The notes beneath the pieces are model-generated. The model was not told where the DNA came from, ran no database searches, and saw nothing but the letters and a program-made list of their open reading frames with translations. Both the position numbers and the translations under genes were made by a program. From CAYTED01 sp964537075 (GTDB lineage: Bacteria; Patescibacteriota; Minisyncoccia; Moranbacterales; UBA1568), in assembly GCA_964537075.1 (NCBI GenBank), contig CAZIBB010000009.1:1-26029 (forward strand): a stretch of 26,029 bases of DNA, given 5' to 3'. Every line of letters begins with the position of its first letter. The first letter of the stretch is position 1. This document shows, in pieces, positions 1 to 6,685 of this stretch.

Positions 1-243
1 TAGTACGAGAGGACCGGAAAGAACAAACCTCTGGTGTATCTGCTGTTCCGCCAGGAGCATCGCAGAGTATCTACGTTTGGGGAGGATAACCGCTGAAAGC
101 ATATAAGCGGGAAGCCCAGCTCAAGATAAGGCAGCTCTGTATTTATTTACAGAAAATGTCCTAGAAGATTACTAGGTTGATAGGTTTTAGGTAGAAGTCC
201 AGTGATGGATTAAGCCAAGAAATACTAATACATTTCGAACTTT
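1..243 (+). rRNA. 23S ribosomal RNA, 3' end (partial)
   Basis: The window opens inside the sarcin-ricin loop of large-subunit rRNA: AGTACGAGAGGACC at 2-15 is nearly universal and binds elongation factors. The following sequence matches the usual end of domain VI, including the GCTGAAAGCATATAAGC-type stretch (about 92-110) and the terminal ACTAATACATTTCGAAC stretch (about 225-241). The 5' part lies outside the window. The exact 3' end is inferred from the conserved terminal region. A 5S gene follows about 70 bases later in the usual order. Confidence 0.95.
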
Positions 244-311
244 CTTTTTTTGTATTCACTTGTTTGACGGTTAGCAGCGAAGAGATTCTGAGTTTTTGAC
301 TTTGGAAGAGA

Positions 312-427
312 GTGTTCTCGGTGCTTCAAGCGATGAGGTCACACCCGATCCCATCTCGAACTCGGAAGTTAAGATCATCAGCGCCGATGGTAGCCCTCGG
401 GCAAGAGTAGGCCAGTGCCGAGAACAT
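312..427 (+). rRNA. 5S ribosomal RNA
   Basis: The ends pair to form helix I: TGTTCTCGG at 313-321 with CCGAGAACA at 418-426. Between them is the conserved 5S core CTCGAACTCGGAAGTTAAG (about 354-372). The length of about 115 nt is normal for bacterial 5S. It lies about 70 nt downstream of the 23S end and is followed by a hairpin terminator. An open frame running through it (from 296) is not taken as coding because the conserved RNA explains the sequence. Confidence 0.95.
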
Positions 428-439
428 TCTTTTTCAAAG

Positions 440-473
440 AAAATCGCCTCACGGGGGCGGTTTTTGTTTTTTT
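440..473 (+). terminator. Rho-independent terminator of the rRNA operon
   Basis: The stem AAAATCGCC / GGCGGTTTT (one G-U pair) has a short loop and is followed by a long T-rich run (461-473). It sits 14 nt after the 5S end, where the rRNA operon should stop. Confidence 0.85.
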
Positions 474-474
474 A

Positions 475-483
475 TGCTATACT
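475..483 (+). promoter_or_regulatory. Extended -10 promoter (TGCTATACT)
   Basis: TGC followed by TATACT is an extended -10 element just past the rRNA terminator. No good -35 is visible. Transcription would start near 490 and place the GCGG hairpin repeat (498-532) in the leader of the downstream membrane protein gene. The same nine bases occur in the promoter upstream of tRNA-Leu. Confidence 0.5.
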
Positions 484-497
484 TTTTGTATGTCGGG

Positions 498-532
498 AGC
501 GGTTGTTCCGCTTTTTGAGCGGTGCAACCGCT
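498..532 (+). repeat. GCGG-type hairpin repeat, copy B1
   Basis: Outer arms AGCGGTTG (498-505) and CAACCGCT (525-532) enclose inner arms CCGCT and AGCGG, so the whole folds as one interrupted hairpin followed by GTTTT. Related sequences recur around 8802-8833, 8853-8874 and 8932-8962. Here it lies in the likely 5' leader of the gene at 551 and could act as an attenuator or simply be a dispersed repeat. Confidence 0.6.
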
Positions 533-550
533 GTTTTAAGTGGCATACCT

Positions 551-1375
551 ATGGAACAACGAAATATCAAACAACTGATCGTGACGGTCGTTTACGGTAT
601 TCTTTTTATCGCCTTTATTTGGGGCGGATATTTTTTATTGCGTACTGATCGGACTTGCACCGATGGCATACAGAATCAGGATGAGCAGGGCATTGACTGC
701 GGCGGCGTCTGTAGTCTCCAGTGTGTTCGGGCAGTACAGACGGATCCTTTGGAGATAAAAGAGGTAGCCGTACTGTACAGTAGCAAGGATTACGCGGATG
801 TTCTGGTATCCATTCATAATCAGAATGATGAGGCTGGAGCGTCATCGTTTCATTATCGTATGGAGCTCAAGGACGATATGGGAAACGTGGTCGCTACCCG
901 TGAGGGCGATAATTTTATCCTGCCGCAGGAGACGAAGTATATTCTCGAGATCAATGTCCCTGCACCGCAGGCGAAGACAGCGGATATTTCTTTTTCCGAA
1001 TATCAATGGCAGCGATTTTCCGGGTATCAGGAGCGTCCGATGATCACTCTGTCCAATAAATCATACGAAGCGATATCATCGGGTGTTGGATTCGGCAGAG
1101 TCTTTGGTACTATCAGGAATGAAAGCCCTTTTGATTTTCAGTCGATTCGGGTGAAAGTAGTCCTGCGGGATGCTTCAGGGAGACCGATAGGCGTGAATAT
1201 GACTGAGATGCGCACGGTGACATCGGGACATATACGGGATTTTATTCTTCTGTGGCCGACTGCTTTTCCGGGCGTTGTCGATCATGTTGAAGCCGAAGTT
1301 GAGGCTGACGTGTTTCATTCCGAAAACTTCGTGAAGCAGTATATGCCGACCCAGGACTTTCAATCCCGCAGCTAG
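551..1375 (+). CDS. Membrane-anchored protein with Cys/Asp-rich DGIQNQDE motif
   Basis: This is a protein of 274 residues from the ATG at 551. The frame stays open upstream through the 5S gene, which cannot be coding. Residues about 9-29 are one hydrophobic transmembrane segment with a short basic N-terminus. Directly outside it is a cysteine motif, C36-x2-DGIQNQDEQGIDCGG-x-C54-x3-C58. Similar DGxQNxxExxxDCGG motifs occur in surface proteins of Bacteroidetes and CPR bacteria, where the acidic residues suggest calcium binding and the cysteines disulfides. The remaining ~215 residues look like beta-rich, FxxxR-type immunoglobulin-like extracellular repeats, but no named domain is recognised. 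It is probably anchored by the N-terminus and exposed outside. No clear Shine-Dalgarno is visible. Function unknown. Confidence 0.8.
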   Translation: MEQRNIKQLIVTVVYGILFIAFIWGGYFLLRTDRTCTDGIQNQDEQGIDCGGVCSLQCVRAVQTDPLEIKEVAVLYSSKDYADVLVSIHNQNDEAGASSFHYRMELKDDMGNVVATREGDNFILPQETKYILEINVPAPQAKTADISFSEYQWQRFSGYQERPMITLSNKSYEAISSGVGFGRVFGTIRNESPFDFQSIRVKVVLRDASGRPIGVNMTEMRTVTSGHIRDFILLWPTAFPGVVDHVEAEVEADVFHSENFVKQYMPTQDFQSRS

Positions 1376-1385
1376 CTATCGCTAG

Positions 1386-1520
1386 AAAGCACAAAAATCA
1401 AACAAAACACAAAACCCAGAACACAAAGAAATTGTAAGAATAAATCTTCGTTTGTGTTTTTGATATCTGTGTTTTGTTTGGTCCGCCAGTTGGCGGATTG
1501 TGCTCTGAGTTTTGTGTTTT
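1386..1520. repeat. AACACAAA-type long inverted repeat, copy A1
   Basis: A left half rich in AAAACACAAA and CAAACAAAACACA (1386-1430) is mirrored by a right half of TTTGTGTTTT, CTGTGTTTTGTTTGG and GTTTTGTGTTTT (1449-1520). The right half also carries a small inner hairpin, CCGCC AGTT GGCGG. It begins 11 nt after the stop of the preceding gene. Two further copies follow the next two transcription units. It may work as a terminator or mRNA 3' end structure, or be a non-autonomous element. Confidence 0.75.
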
Positions 1521-1528
1521 CCTATAAT
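1498..1528 (+). promoter_or_regulatory. Probable promoter of rodA
   Basis: A perfect TATAAT lies at 1523-1528, 20 nt before the GTG start. The best upstream hexamer is TTGTGC at 1498-1503, with a long 19 nt spacer, so the -35 is weak. The start site would fall near 1535 and give a leader of only about 15 nt. It overlaps the right edge of repeat A1. Confidence 0.45.
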
Positions 1529-1548
1529 TTGCTTTGAAATTATAGCTT

Positions 1549-2688
1549 GTGATCCGTCGATTCATGCAGCTTGATTGGGCACTCTTTGCCGCGGTATTAC
1601 TTCTCTCGGGAGTGAGTATTTTGGTGCTGTACGGATTTTCTTCCGATGGGAGAACGGAATATTTTCTCCGGCAGAGCATTTTCGTCGTTTTGGGGTTCGT
1701 GGTGGCGCTTTTCGTCGCGGGATTCGATTACCGGCATATCGGCAAGCAGAGCACGACCGTATATTTTTTTATGCTGGGCATACTTTTCTTGGTCCTGCTC
1801 TTGGGAAAGACGATTCGTGGGACGGAGGGATGGATTGATTTCGGTCTTTTTCAGGTTCAGCCGGTAGAGTTTTCCAAGGTGGTTTTAGTCCTTTTTCTCG
1901 CCAGCTTCATTGCCAAGAAGACGAGCGAGTTGGGGGAGTGGACGCGTCTCATCGCTTCGCTTGTCCTGACGGGAGCCATCGTTTTTCTGGTCATGCGTCA
2001 GCCGGATTTGGGATCGAGCATCGTACTTCTCTCGATATGGGGGATAATGCTTCTCGTTTCCGGGATTCGTTTGAAACATATCATAGTACTTCTCATACTG
2101 GGCACGATGCTTGTTTCCGGGAGTTGGTTTTTTCTTCAGGATTATCAGAAGGCGCGTATCGAGAGCTTCATTCATCCGGAGCTTGATCCGCGTGGCAGCG
2201 GATACAATGTACTGCAGGCCATGGTCGCGGTCGGATCAGGAGGGATGTTCGGCAACGGAATCGGTCATGGAACGCAATCTCAATCCAATTTCTTGCCGGA
2301 AAAGCATACTGATTTCATCTTCGCTTCAATGAATGAGGAGCTCGGTTTGGCCGGGGCATTTTTGACTCTCTTCTTGTATGGAGTCATTTTTTACCGATTG
2401 AGAGTGATTGGCCTTCAATCAGCGGATAATCTTGGATATCTTATCACGGTTGGTGTATTTGCCATGATTCTGGTACAAGTAGTAATCAATATCGGCATGA
2501 ATATTGGTCTTCTTCCTGTGACGGGTATACCGCTCCCGTTCATGAGTTATGGAGGGAGCTCGATACTTTCGCTTTTCGTCGCCATCGGTATCGTGCAGAG
2601 TGTGTATCGGCGCCGCCAGGGAGAGCAGTATTATGTCTCTCAAAGCCGATCGGAAGGAGATTATATCCCTCTGGATTACATGAAGTAA
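1549..2688 (+). CDS. rodA: Rod shape-determining SEDS glycosyltransferase RodA
   Basis: RodA is an integral membrane SEDS-family glycosyltransferase that polymerises lipid II into glycan strands during cell elongation, partnered by a class B penicillin-binding protein. The 379 residues form about ten hydrophobic segments. Recognisable SEDS signatures are QPVEFSKV near residue 105, the extracellular loop HTDFIFASMNEELG whose Asp (about D255) matches the catalytic acid, and the C-terminal GIPLPFMSYGGSS. The GIPLPFMSYGGSS version is closer to RodA than to FtsW, but FtsW cannot be fully excluded. The start is GTG at 1549; an in-frame ATG at 1564 would shorten it by five residues. The partner PBP and the mre genes are not in the window. 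Confidence 0.88.
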   Translation: MIRRFMQLDWALFAAVLLLSGVSILVLYGFSSDGRTEYFLRQSIFVVLGFVVALFVAGFDYRHIGKQSTTVYFFMLGILFLVLLLGKTIRGTEGWIDFGLFQVQPVEFSKVVLVLFLASFIAKKTSELGEWTRLIASLVLTGAIVFLVMRQPDLGSSIVLLSIWGIMLLVSGIRLKHIIVLLILGTMLVSGSWFFLQDYQKARIESFIHPELDPRGSGYNVLQAMVAVGSGGMFGNGIGHGTQSQSNFLPEKHTDFIFASMNEELGLAGAFLTLFLYGVIFYRLRVIGLQSADNLGYLITVGVFAMILVQVVINIGMNIGLLPVTGIPLPFMSYGGSSILSLFVAIGIVQSVYRRRQGEQYYVSQSRSEGDYIPLDYMK

Positions 2689-2734
2689 ATACTTTAAATA
2701 AAGCAAATAATATGTATTATCACTGATATTTTCA

Positions 2735-2763
2735 TTGACGGAGAGGCTTTCATCTGGTACGAT
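2735..2763 (+). promoter_or_regulatory. Promoter of secG operon
   Basis: TTGACG (2735-2740), a 17 nt spacer and TACGAT (2758-2763) preceded by TGG give a good sigma-70 type promoter with an extended -10. The predicted start near 2770 leaves a leader of about 75 nt before secG. This also argues that the frame opening at 2735 is not the true protein start. Confidence 0.65.
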
Positions 2764-2845
2764 TGTCTGTATAAGTTCTTGGCTTGAGCATCCTCTTTTC
2801 CTCCTGTTACATCCTCTTTCACAGATACTAAACTTTCCTATCCCT

Positions 2846-3067
2846 ATGAAAATCCTTCTTATCGTCCAGTCAATCGTGGCGCTTTTGCTCGCTCTCTCGA
2901 TTCTTCTGCAGAATCGCGGCTCGGGCTTGGGAGGAGCTTTCGGCGGTGATTTCGGAAGCTATTATGCGAAGCGCGGACTGGAGAAGTTCTTGCTGTATGC
3001 GACCATTATCCTTGCGATACTTTTTGTCGGTTTGTCGATCGCGAGCGTCCGATATACCGGACTGTAG
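2846..3067 (+). CDS. secG: Preprotein translocase subunit SecG
   Basis: SecG is the small non-essential subunit of the SecYEG channel that stimulates protein export. This 73-residue protein has the family layout: a first transmembrane helix (about 3-18), the conserved loop LLQNRGSGLGGAFGG, and a second helix (about 48-66). The ATG at 2846 is preferred over the upstream frame opening because it gives the normal SecG length and follows a good promoter. The oligopeptide-binding gene begins 6 nt after its stop, so the two are likely co-transcribed. Confidence 0.9.
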   Translation: MKILLIVQSIVALLLALSILLQNRGSGLGGAFGGDFGSYYAKRGLEKFLLYATIILAILFVGLSIASVRYTGL

Positions 3068-3073
3068 ATAACT

Positions 3074-4765
3074 ATGAATATATTTTTGAAAAGAAAATGG
3101 TTTGTCCTGATTCAGGCTTTGCCGCGGCGTGAGCGTTTTTTTGTTTGGGGGCTGATCGTGCTTTCACTCATCGGATTGATCTTTTGGCTGGTGGCACTGT
3201 ATATTTCGTCGACGATGCCGGTTCCGAAGGTAGGCGGAAAATATGTCGAAGGTATTGTCGGTCAGCCAGCCTATATCAATCCATTGTTTTCCCAAACAAG
3301 CGAGGCTGATGGCGATTTGGCGACTCTAGTCTATGACGGACTGTTCATCCATGATGCCATGGGACAGATCGTTCCTCGTTTGGCAGAATCCTTCTCGGTT
3401 TCCGATGATGGCAAGGAATATAGGGTCGTACTTCACGACAACATACGATTCCAAGATGAGGCGCCGCTTTCAGCAGAAGATGTCATCTTCACGATTCAGG
3501 CGATTCAGGATCCGGCCTATCGTAGTCCGCTCCGCCAAAATTGGCAGGGTGTTGGTTTGTCGTCGCCTGATGATCGCACCATCGTCTTTTCCCTGAAAAA
3601 GGCCTATTTCGGTTTCCTGGAAAATCTGACGGTTGGGATTCTGCCAAAACATATTTGGCAGTCGATTTCACCCGAGAAGTTTTCCTTGGCGGAGAGCAAT
3701 CTCATGCCGATCGGCGCTGGTCCGTACCAGTTCTCCGATTTGAAGAAGGATGCCGAAGGAAATATCCTCTGGTATGAGTTAAAGGCGAATGAATCATATT
3801 TTTCCGGGAGACCCTATATCGATAGGTTTAATTTCCGTTTTTATTCGGATGAAGATGCGCTACTCTCCGCTTACAAGCAGGGTGAGGTGATGGGCATGGC
3901 GAGTATACGATCGTCCCGGATGGAAGAACTCTTCGAGAAGAAGAGTACGTCCCTCCATAAATTGAATCTCCCGAGAACCTTCTCCGTTTTTTTCAATACG
4001 ACGAAAAATGCCGCGGTCGCTTTCAGCGAAGTTCGGCAGGCGCTCGCCATCGCTACGGATCGTACTGCTATTGTTCGAGATGCGCTTTCCGGAAATGGCA
4101 TCATCGCGACGACCCCGCTCCTTCCTTTTATGAACGGATACAGCGCCGAATTTTCCGTACAGGATTTCGATCTCGATCGTGCCAATGTGATACTCGATGA
4201 AAATGGCTGGAAGCGTGGCGATGATGGCGTTCGAATAAAACAGGATACCCGCCTGGAGTTCGAATTGCTTGTCCCAAAGTGGGCGGAGCTTGAACAGACG
4301 GCTCGTCAGTTGCAGGAAATGTGGGAGAAGGTCGGTGCCAAAGTGAATATCACGACACAGGATATTGCCACATTACAACAGGATCGTATCCGCCCGAGAC
4401 AGTACGACGCACTTCTTTTTGGCCAGGCATCACTCGCTGATCCGGACCTATATTCGTTCTGGCATTCCAAGGAGCGAGAAGATCCGGGACTCAATCTTTC
4501 TTCGCTCAATGAGCAGAATGTCGACGATATTTTGCTCTCGGTGCGGGAAATCATGGATCCAAAGGAGCGTGCGAGACAGTATGCCGAATTTCAGAAAGTA
4601 TTCCTCGAAAAAAATCCGGCTATTTTTCTGTATAGTCCGACCTATCTCTATGTGACGACCGACCGCTTGCAGGGTATCACCGTCAAGACCATCGATATGC
4701 CATCAGATCGTTTCGGACTGGCAAATGAGTGGTACTTAAATACCAAGCGAGTGTGGAAGAAGTAG
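3074..4765 (+). CDS. Oligopeptide ABC transporter substrate-binding protein (SBP family 5)
   Basis: This is a 563-residue member of the DppA/OppA-like SBP_bac_5 family, which captures peptides or other solutes outside the membrane for an ABC importer. A basic N-terminus is followed by a transmembrane segment at about 22-46, then the mature domain. Family hallmarks are the N-terminal stretch GQPAYINPLF with L-VYDGLF, the DGKEYRVVLHDNIRF strand, SAEDVIFTIQAI, and the middle section RQALAIATDRTAIV. There is no lipobox cysteine, so it appears to be anchored by an uncleaved N-terminal helix. No cognate permease or ATPase gene lies nearby, so the real partner and substrate are unknown. The start is 6 nt after secG. 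Confidence 0.88.
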   Translation: MNIFLKRKWFVLIQALPRRERFFVWGLIVLSLIGLIFWLVALYISSTMPVPKVGGKYVEGIVGQPAYINPLFSQTSEADGDLATLVYDGLFIHDAMGQIVPRLAESFSVSDDGKEYRVVLHDNIRFQDEAPLSAEDVIFTIQAIQDPAYRSPLRQNWQGVGLSSPDDRTIVFSLKKAYFGFLENLTVGILPKHIWQSISPEKFSLAESNLMPIGAGPYQFSDLKKDAEGNILWYELKANESYFSGRPYIDRFNFRFYSDEDALLSAYKQGEVMGMASIRSSRMEELFEKKSTSLHKLNLPRTFSVFFNTTKNAAVAFSEVRQALAIATDRTAIVRDALSGNGIIATTPLLPFMNGYSAEFSVQDFDLDRANVILDENGWKRGDDGVRIKQDTRLEFELLVPKWAELEQTARQLQEMWEKVGAKVNITTQDIATLQQDRIRPRQYDALLFGQASLADPDLYSFWHSKEREDPGLNLSSLNEQNVDDILLSVREIMDPKERARQYAEFQKVFLEKNPAIFLYSPTYLYVTTDRLQGITVKTIDMPSDRFGLANEWYLNTKRVWKK

Positions 4766-4770
4766 CTTTG

Positions 4771-4915
4771 AAAAAGCACAAAACAAAAAGCACAAAATGC
4801 CGAACAAAACACAGTCATGGAAAACACAAATAGACGCATGGGATTGAATGTTTGGGTTTTGATGCTTTGAATTGTGTGCTTTGTTTGGTCTTTGTACTCT
4901 GGGTTTTGTGTTTTT
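4771..4915. repeat. AACACAAA-type long inverted repeat, copy A2
   Basis: The left part carries AAAAAGCACAAAAC and GAACAAAACACAG. The right part carries TTGTGTGCTTTGTTTGG and CTCTGGGTTTTGTGTTTTT, the reverse complement pattern. It starts 6 nt after the stop of the oligopeptide-binding gene and ends in a T run. Together with an AT-rich stretch it fills the whole gap to the isomerase gene. Confidence 0.75.
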
Positions 4916-4957
4916 AAATATTCTGTAATAATAAAAATAATTTAAATATAAAGAAAT

Positions 4958-5983
4958 ATGGAGCGAAACCCTCTCGACACCTACAATTTTCGCCAGATGA
5001 TCATCGACAGCCCTGATCAGTTTTCGGTTGGCTTTGAGATTGCCAAGGATGCAAAGGTGGAGGGAGATTTCAAGTCCGTGATGATTTCCGGGATGGGCGG
5101 TTCGGCTCTACCAGGAAATCTCTTCCGCGTGTATCTGAGCGACCTCGCTCGTCGGAAGAAATCTTCTGGAGAACGGGTAGGGATATTCCAGAATCGTTTC
5201 TACGGATTGCCTCATGAGAGTTTCGATCGCTGTTTGAATTTCATCTGTTCGTATTCTGGCAATACCGAGGAGACGATCGCTTCCTTCGAGGAAGCTCTGA
5301 AGAACAATCTTCCGTGTATCGGATTTTCGAGTGGCGGGAAAATAGAGGAGATGTGCCTCGAACATGGCGTTCCGCATGTAAAGATGCCGATTCCATCCGA
5401 GGGGTTTCAGCCGCGCGTCGGAACAGGATATTTCTTCGGAGCCATGTATCAGGTGCTCATCAATCAGGGTCTCGTGCCGGATACACAAGAGGAGATACTC
5501 GCATACGCCGAGGCGCTCTCGGAAAAGCTTCCGGCATTCGAGGCGCAGGGGCTCGCTCTCTCGGAAAAACTTGACGGGAAGACGCCGGTCATCTTCGGAA
5601 CGACGCGGTTCAAGAGCGTCGCGATGATATGGAAGATCAAGATCAATGAGAATGCGAAAACGCCCGCCTTTTGGAATTATTTTCCGGAGCTCAATCACAA
5701 TGAAATGGTCGGGTATACGAATTCGCAGGGAAAGTTCATTATTATCATGCTTCGCGATGCGGATGACTTCACGCGGGTGAATCGCCGTTTCGATGTGACA
5801 GCGGATCTCCTTCGGGAGAAGGGGGTGGAGGTGGAGGTGATCGATATGCCGGGAGAGAGCGTTTTTGAGAAAATGTTCGGCTCCATTCTCATTGCTGATT
5901 TTGCTTCGTACTATCTCGCTCTCAAGTACGGTATTGATCCGACCCCGGTCGATATGGTCGAGGATCTGAAGAAAATGCTTTGA
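4958..5983 (+). CDS. Bifunctional phosphoglucose/phosphomannose isomerase
   Basis: This enzyme interconverts glucose-6-phosphate or mannose-6-phosphate with fructose-6-phosphate, feeding glycolysis and sugar-nucleotide synthesis. The 341 residues contain an N-terminal SIS fold with GMGGSALP (45-52) and the sugar-phosphate binding motif SYSGNTEET (98-106). The C-terminal bacterial PGI/PMI region contains ELNHNEMVG (244-252), which holds the family's catalytic Glu/His pair (H247 and a nearby Glu). The length matches the archaeal/CPR type rather than the ~550-residue classical PGI. The start is ATG at 4958 in an AT-rich leader without a Shine-Dalgarno. The gene stands alone between two A-type inverted repeats. 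Confidence 0.9.
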   Translation: MERNPLDTYNFRQMIIDSPDQFSVGFEIAKDAKVEGDFKSVMISGMGGSALPGNLFRVYLSDLARRKKSSGERVGIFQNRFYGLPHESFDRCLNFICSYSGNTEETIASFEEALKNNLPCIGFSSGGKIEEMCLEHGVPHVKMPIPSEGFQPRVGTGYFFGAMYQVLINQGLVPDTQEEILAYAEALSEKLPAFEAQGLALSEKLDGKTPVIFGTTRFKSVAMIWKIKINENAKTPAFWNYFPELNHNEMVGYTNSQGKFIIIMLRDADDFTRVNRRFDVTADLLREKGVEVEVIDMPGESVFEKMFGSILIADFASYYLALKYGIDPTPVDMVEDLKKML

Positions 5984-5984
5984 T

Positions 5985-6122
5985 AAAAAGCACAAAGTTT
6001 CAAAACACAAAAAAACCAAACAAAGCACAGAATCCAAAAACACAAAAACAGAGAATAATTCCCGTTTGTGTTCTGAGTTTTGTGTTTTGTTTAGCCTTTA
6101 TGTTCTGAATATTTGTGCTTTA
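5985..6122. repeat. AACACAAA-type long inverted repeat, copy A3
   Basis: The left half contains AAAAAGCACAAAG, CAAAACACAAA, CCAAACAAAGCACAGA and AAAAACACAAAA. The right half contains GTTTGTGTTCTGAG, TTTTGTGTTTTGTTTAG and ATTTGTGCTTTA. It begins directly behind the TGA of the isomerase gene, the closest of the three copies to a stop codon. Confidence 0.75.
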
Positions 6123-6144
6123 AAATCCGTTGGATTTTCCCTGT

Positions 6145-6173
6145 TTGCCAAAAATTGAAAGACATGCTATACT
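6145..6173 (+). promoter_or_regulatory. Promoter upstream of tRNA-Leu
   Basis: TTGCCA (6145-6150), a 17 nt spacer and TGC-TATACT (-10 at 6168-6173) form a strong extended -10 promoter. The start would be near 6180, about 160 nt upstream of the tRNA. The intervening leader (6180-6339) is AT-rich with no recognised feature. Confidence 0.6.
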
Positions 6174-6339
6174 CATGGATAATATTCACTCTTGCACTTC
6201 AAATACGTACTAAGAAGGCTTTGAATAAGCCCTGTTGTTACTTTTCTTGTGAAAAATCCATCGAAGTATTGAGAATTTTGTATTGAGAATATTTTTTAAG
6301 TCTGTATTCTTGATTCTAAATTCCTGATTCTTTATAGTG

Positions 6340-6423
6340 GCCCTGGTGGCGGAATTGGTAGACGCACTAGCTTCAGGTGCTAGCGTTCGCAAGGACATAG
6401 GAGTTCGAGTCTCCTCTAGGGCA
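6340..6423 (+). tRNA. tRNA-Leu (anticodon CAG)
   Basis: The acceptor stem GCCCTGG pairs with CTAGGGC (one G-U), with discriminator base A. The D arm contains AATTGGTAGACGC. The anticodon stem CTAGC/GCTAG holds a seven-base loop TTCAGGT, which places CAG at 34-36. A long class II variable arm (GTTC GCAA GGAC) and the T arm AGGAG-TTCGAGT-CTCCT complete it. CCA is not encoded, so it must be added by a nucleotidyltransferase. The 262 nt after it (6424-6685) hold no gene or structure that I could support. Confidence 0.96.
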
Positions 6424-6685
6424 CACATTGGAAAACATAAGGTTTCAGACTGGTCGACTCGTGTCTGACTCCATTTCTTTTGCAGAGCATACCGGGCGTA
6501 TGTGACCATCTTCTTTTTTTCGGTATCGAGTTTTTGTTCGCGCATGTATGCGGAACGGTTCTGATGCAATTGATAGAGAGGGCGGTCTCATATGCTCGGT
6601 ATACACACTAAATAATAAGCAGTTTTTCTTTTGGGAAGTTCCTGATATGCAGTTGAGCCCCGATACAAGAAAATAAAGAAAATAT

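Noticed and set aside
296..550. N-terminal extension of the membrane protein through the 5S region
   Set aside because: The open frame passes through the conserved 5S rRNA and its terminator; the ATG at 551 gives a sensible membrane-anchor start.
5981..5983. UGA recoded as glycine, as in some CPR phyla
   Set aside because: TGA ends the isomerase at the expected length and is absent from inside the recognised genes, so it acts as a stop.
5108..6043. 311-residue minus-strand open frame
   Set aside because: It is antisense to the isomerase gene, whose motifs are intact on the plus strand.
6210..6569. Minus-strand frame of 119 residues over tRNA-Leu
   Set aside because: It translates the antisense of a tRNA gene, a common false call.
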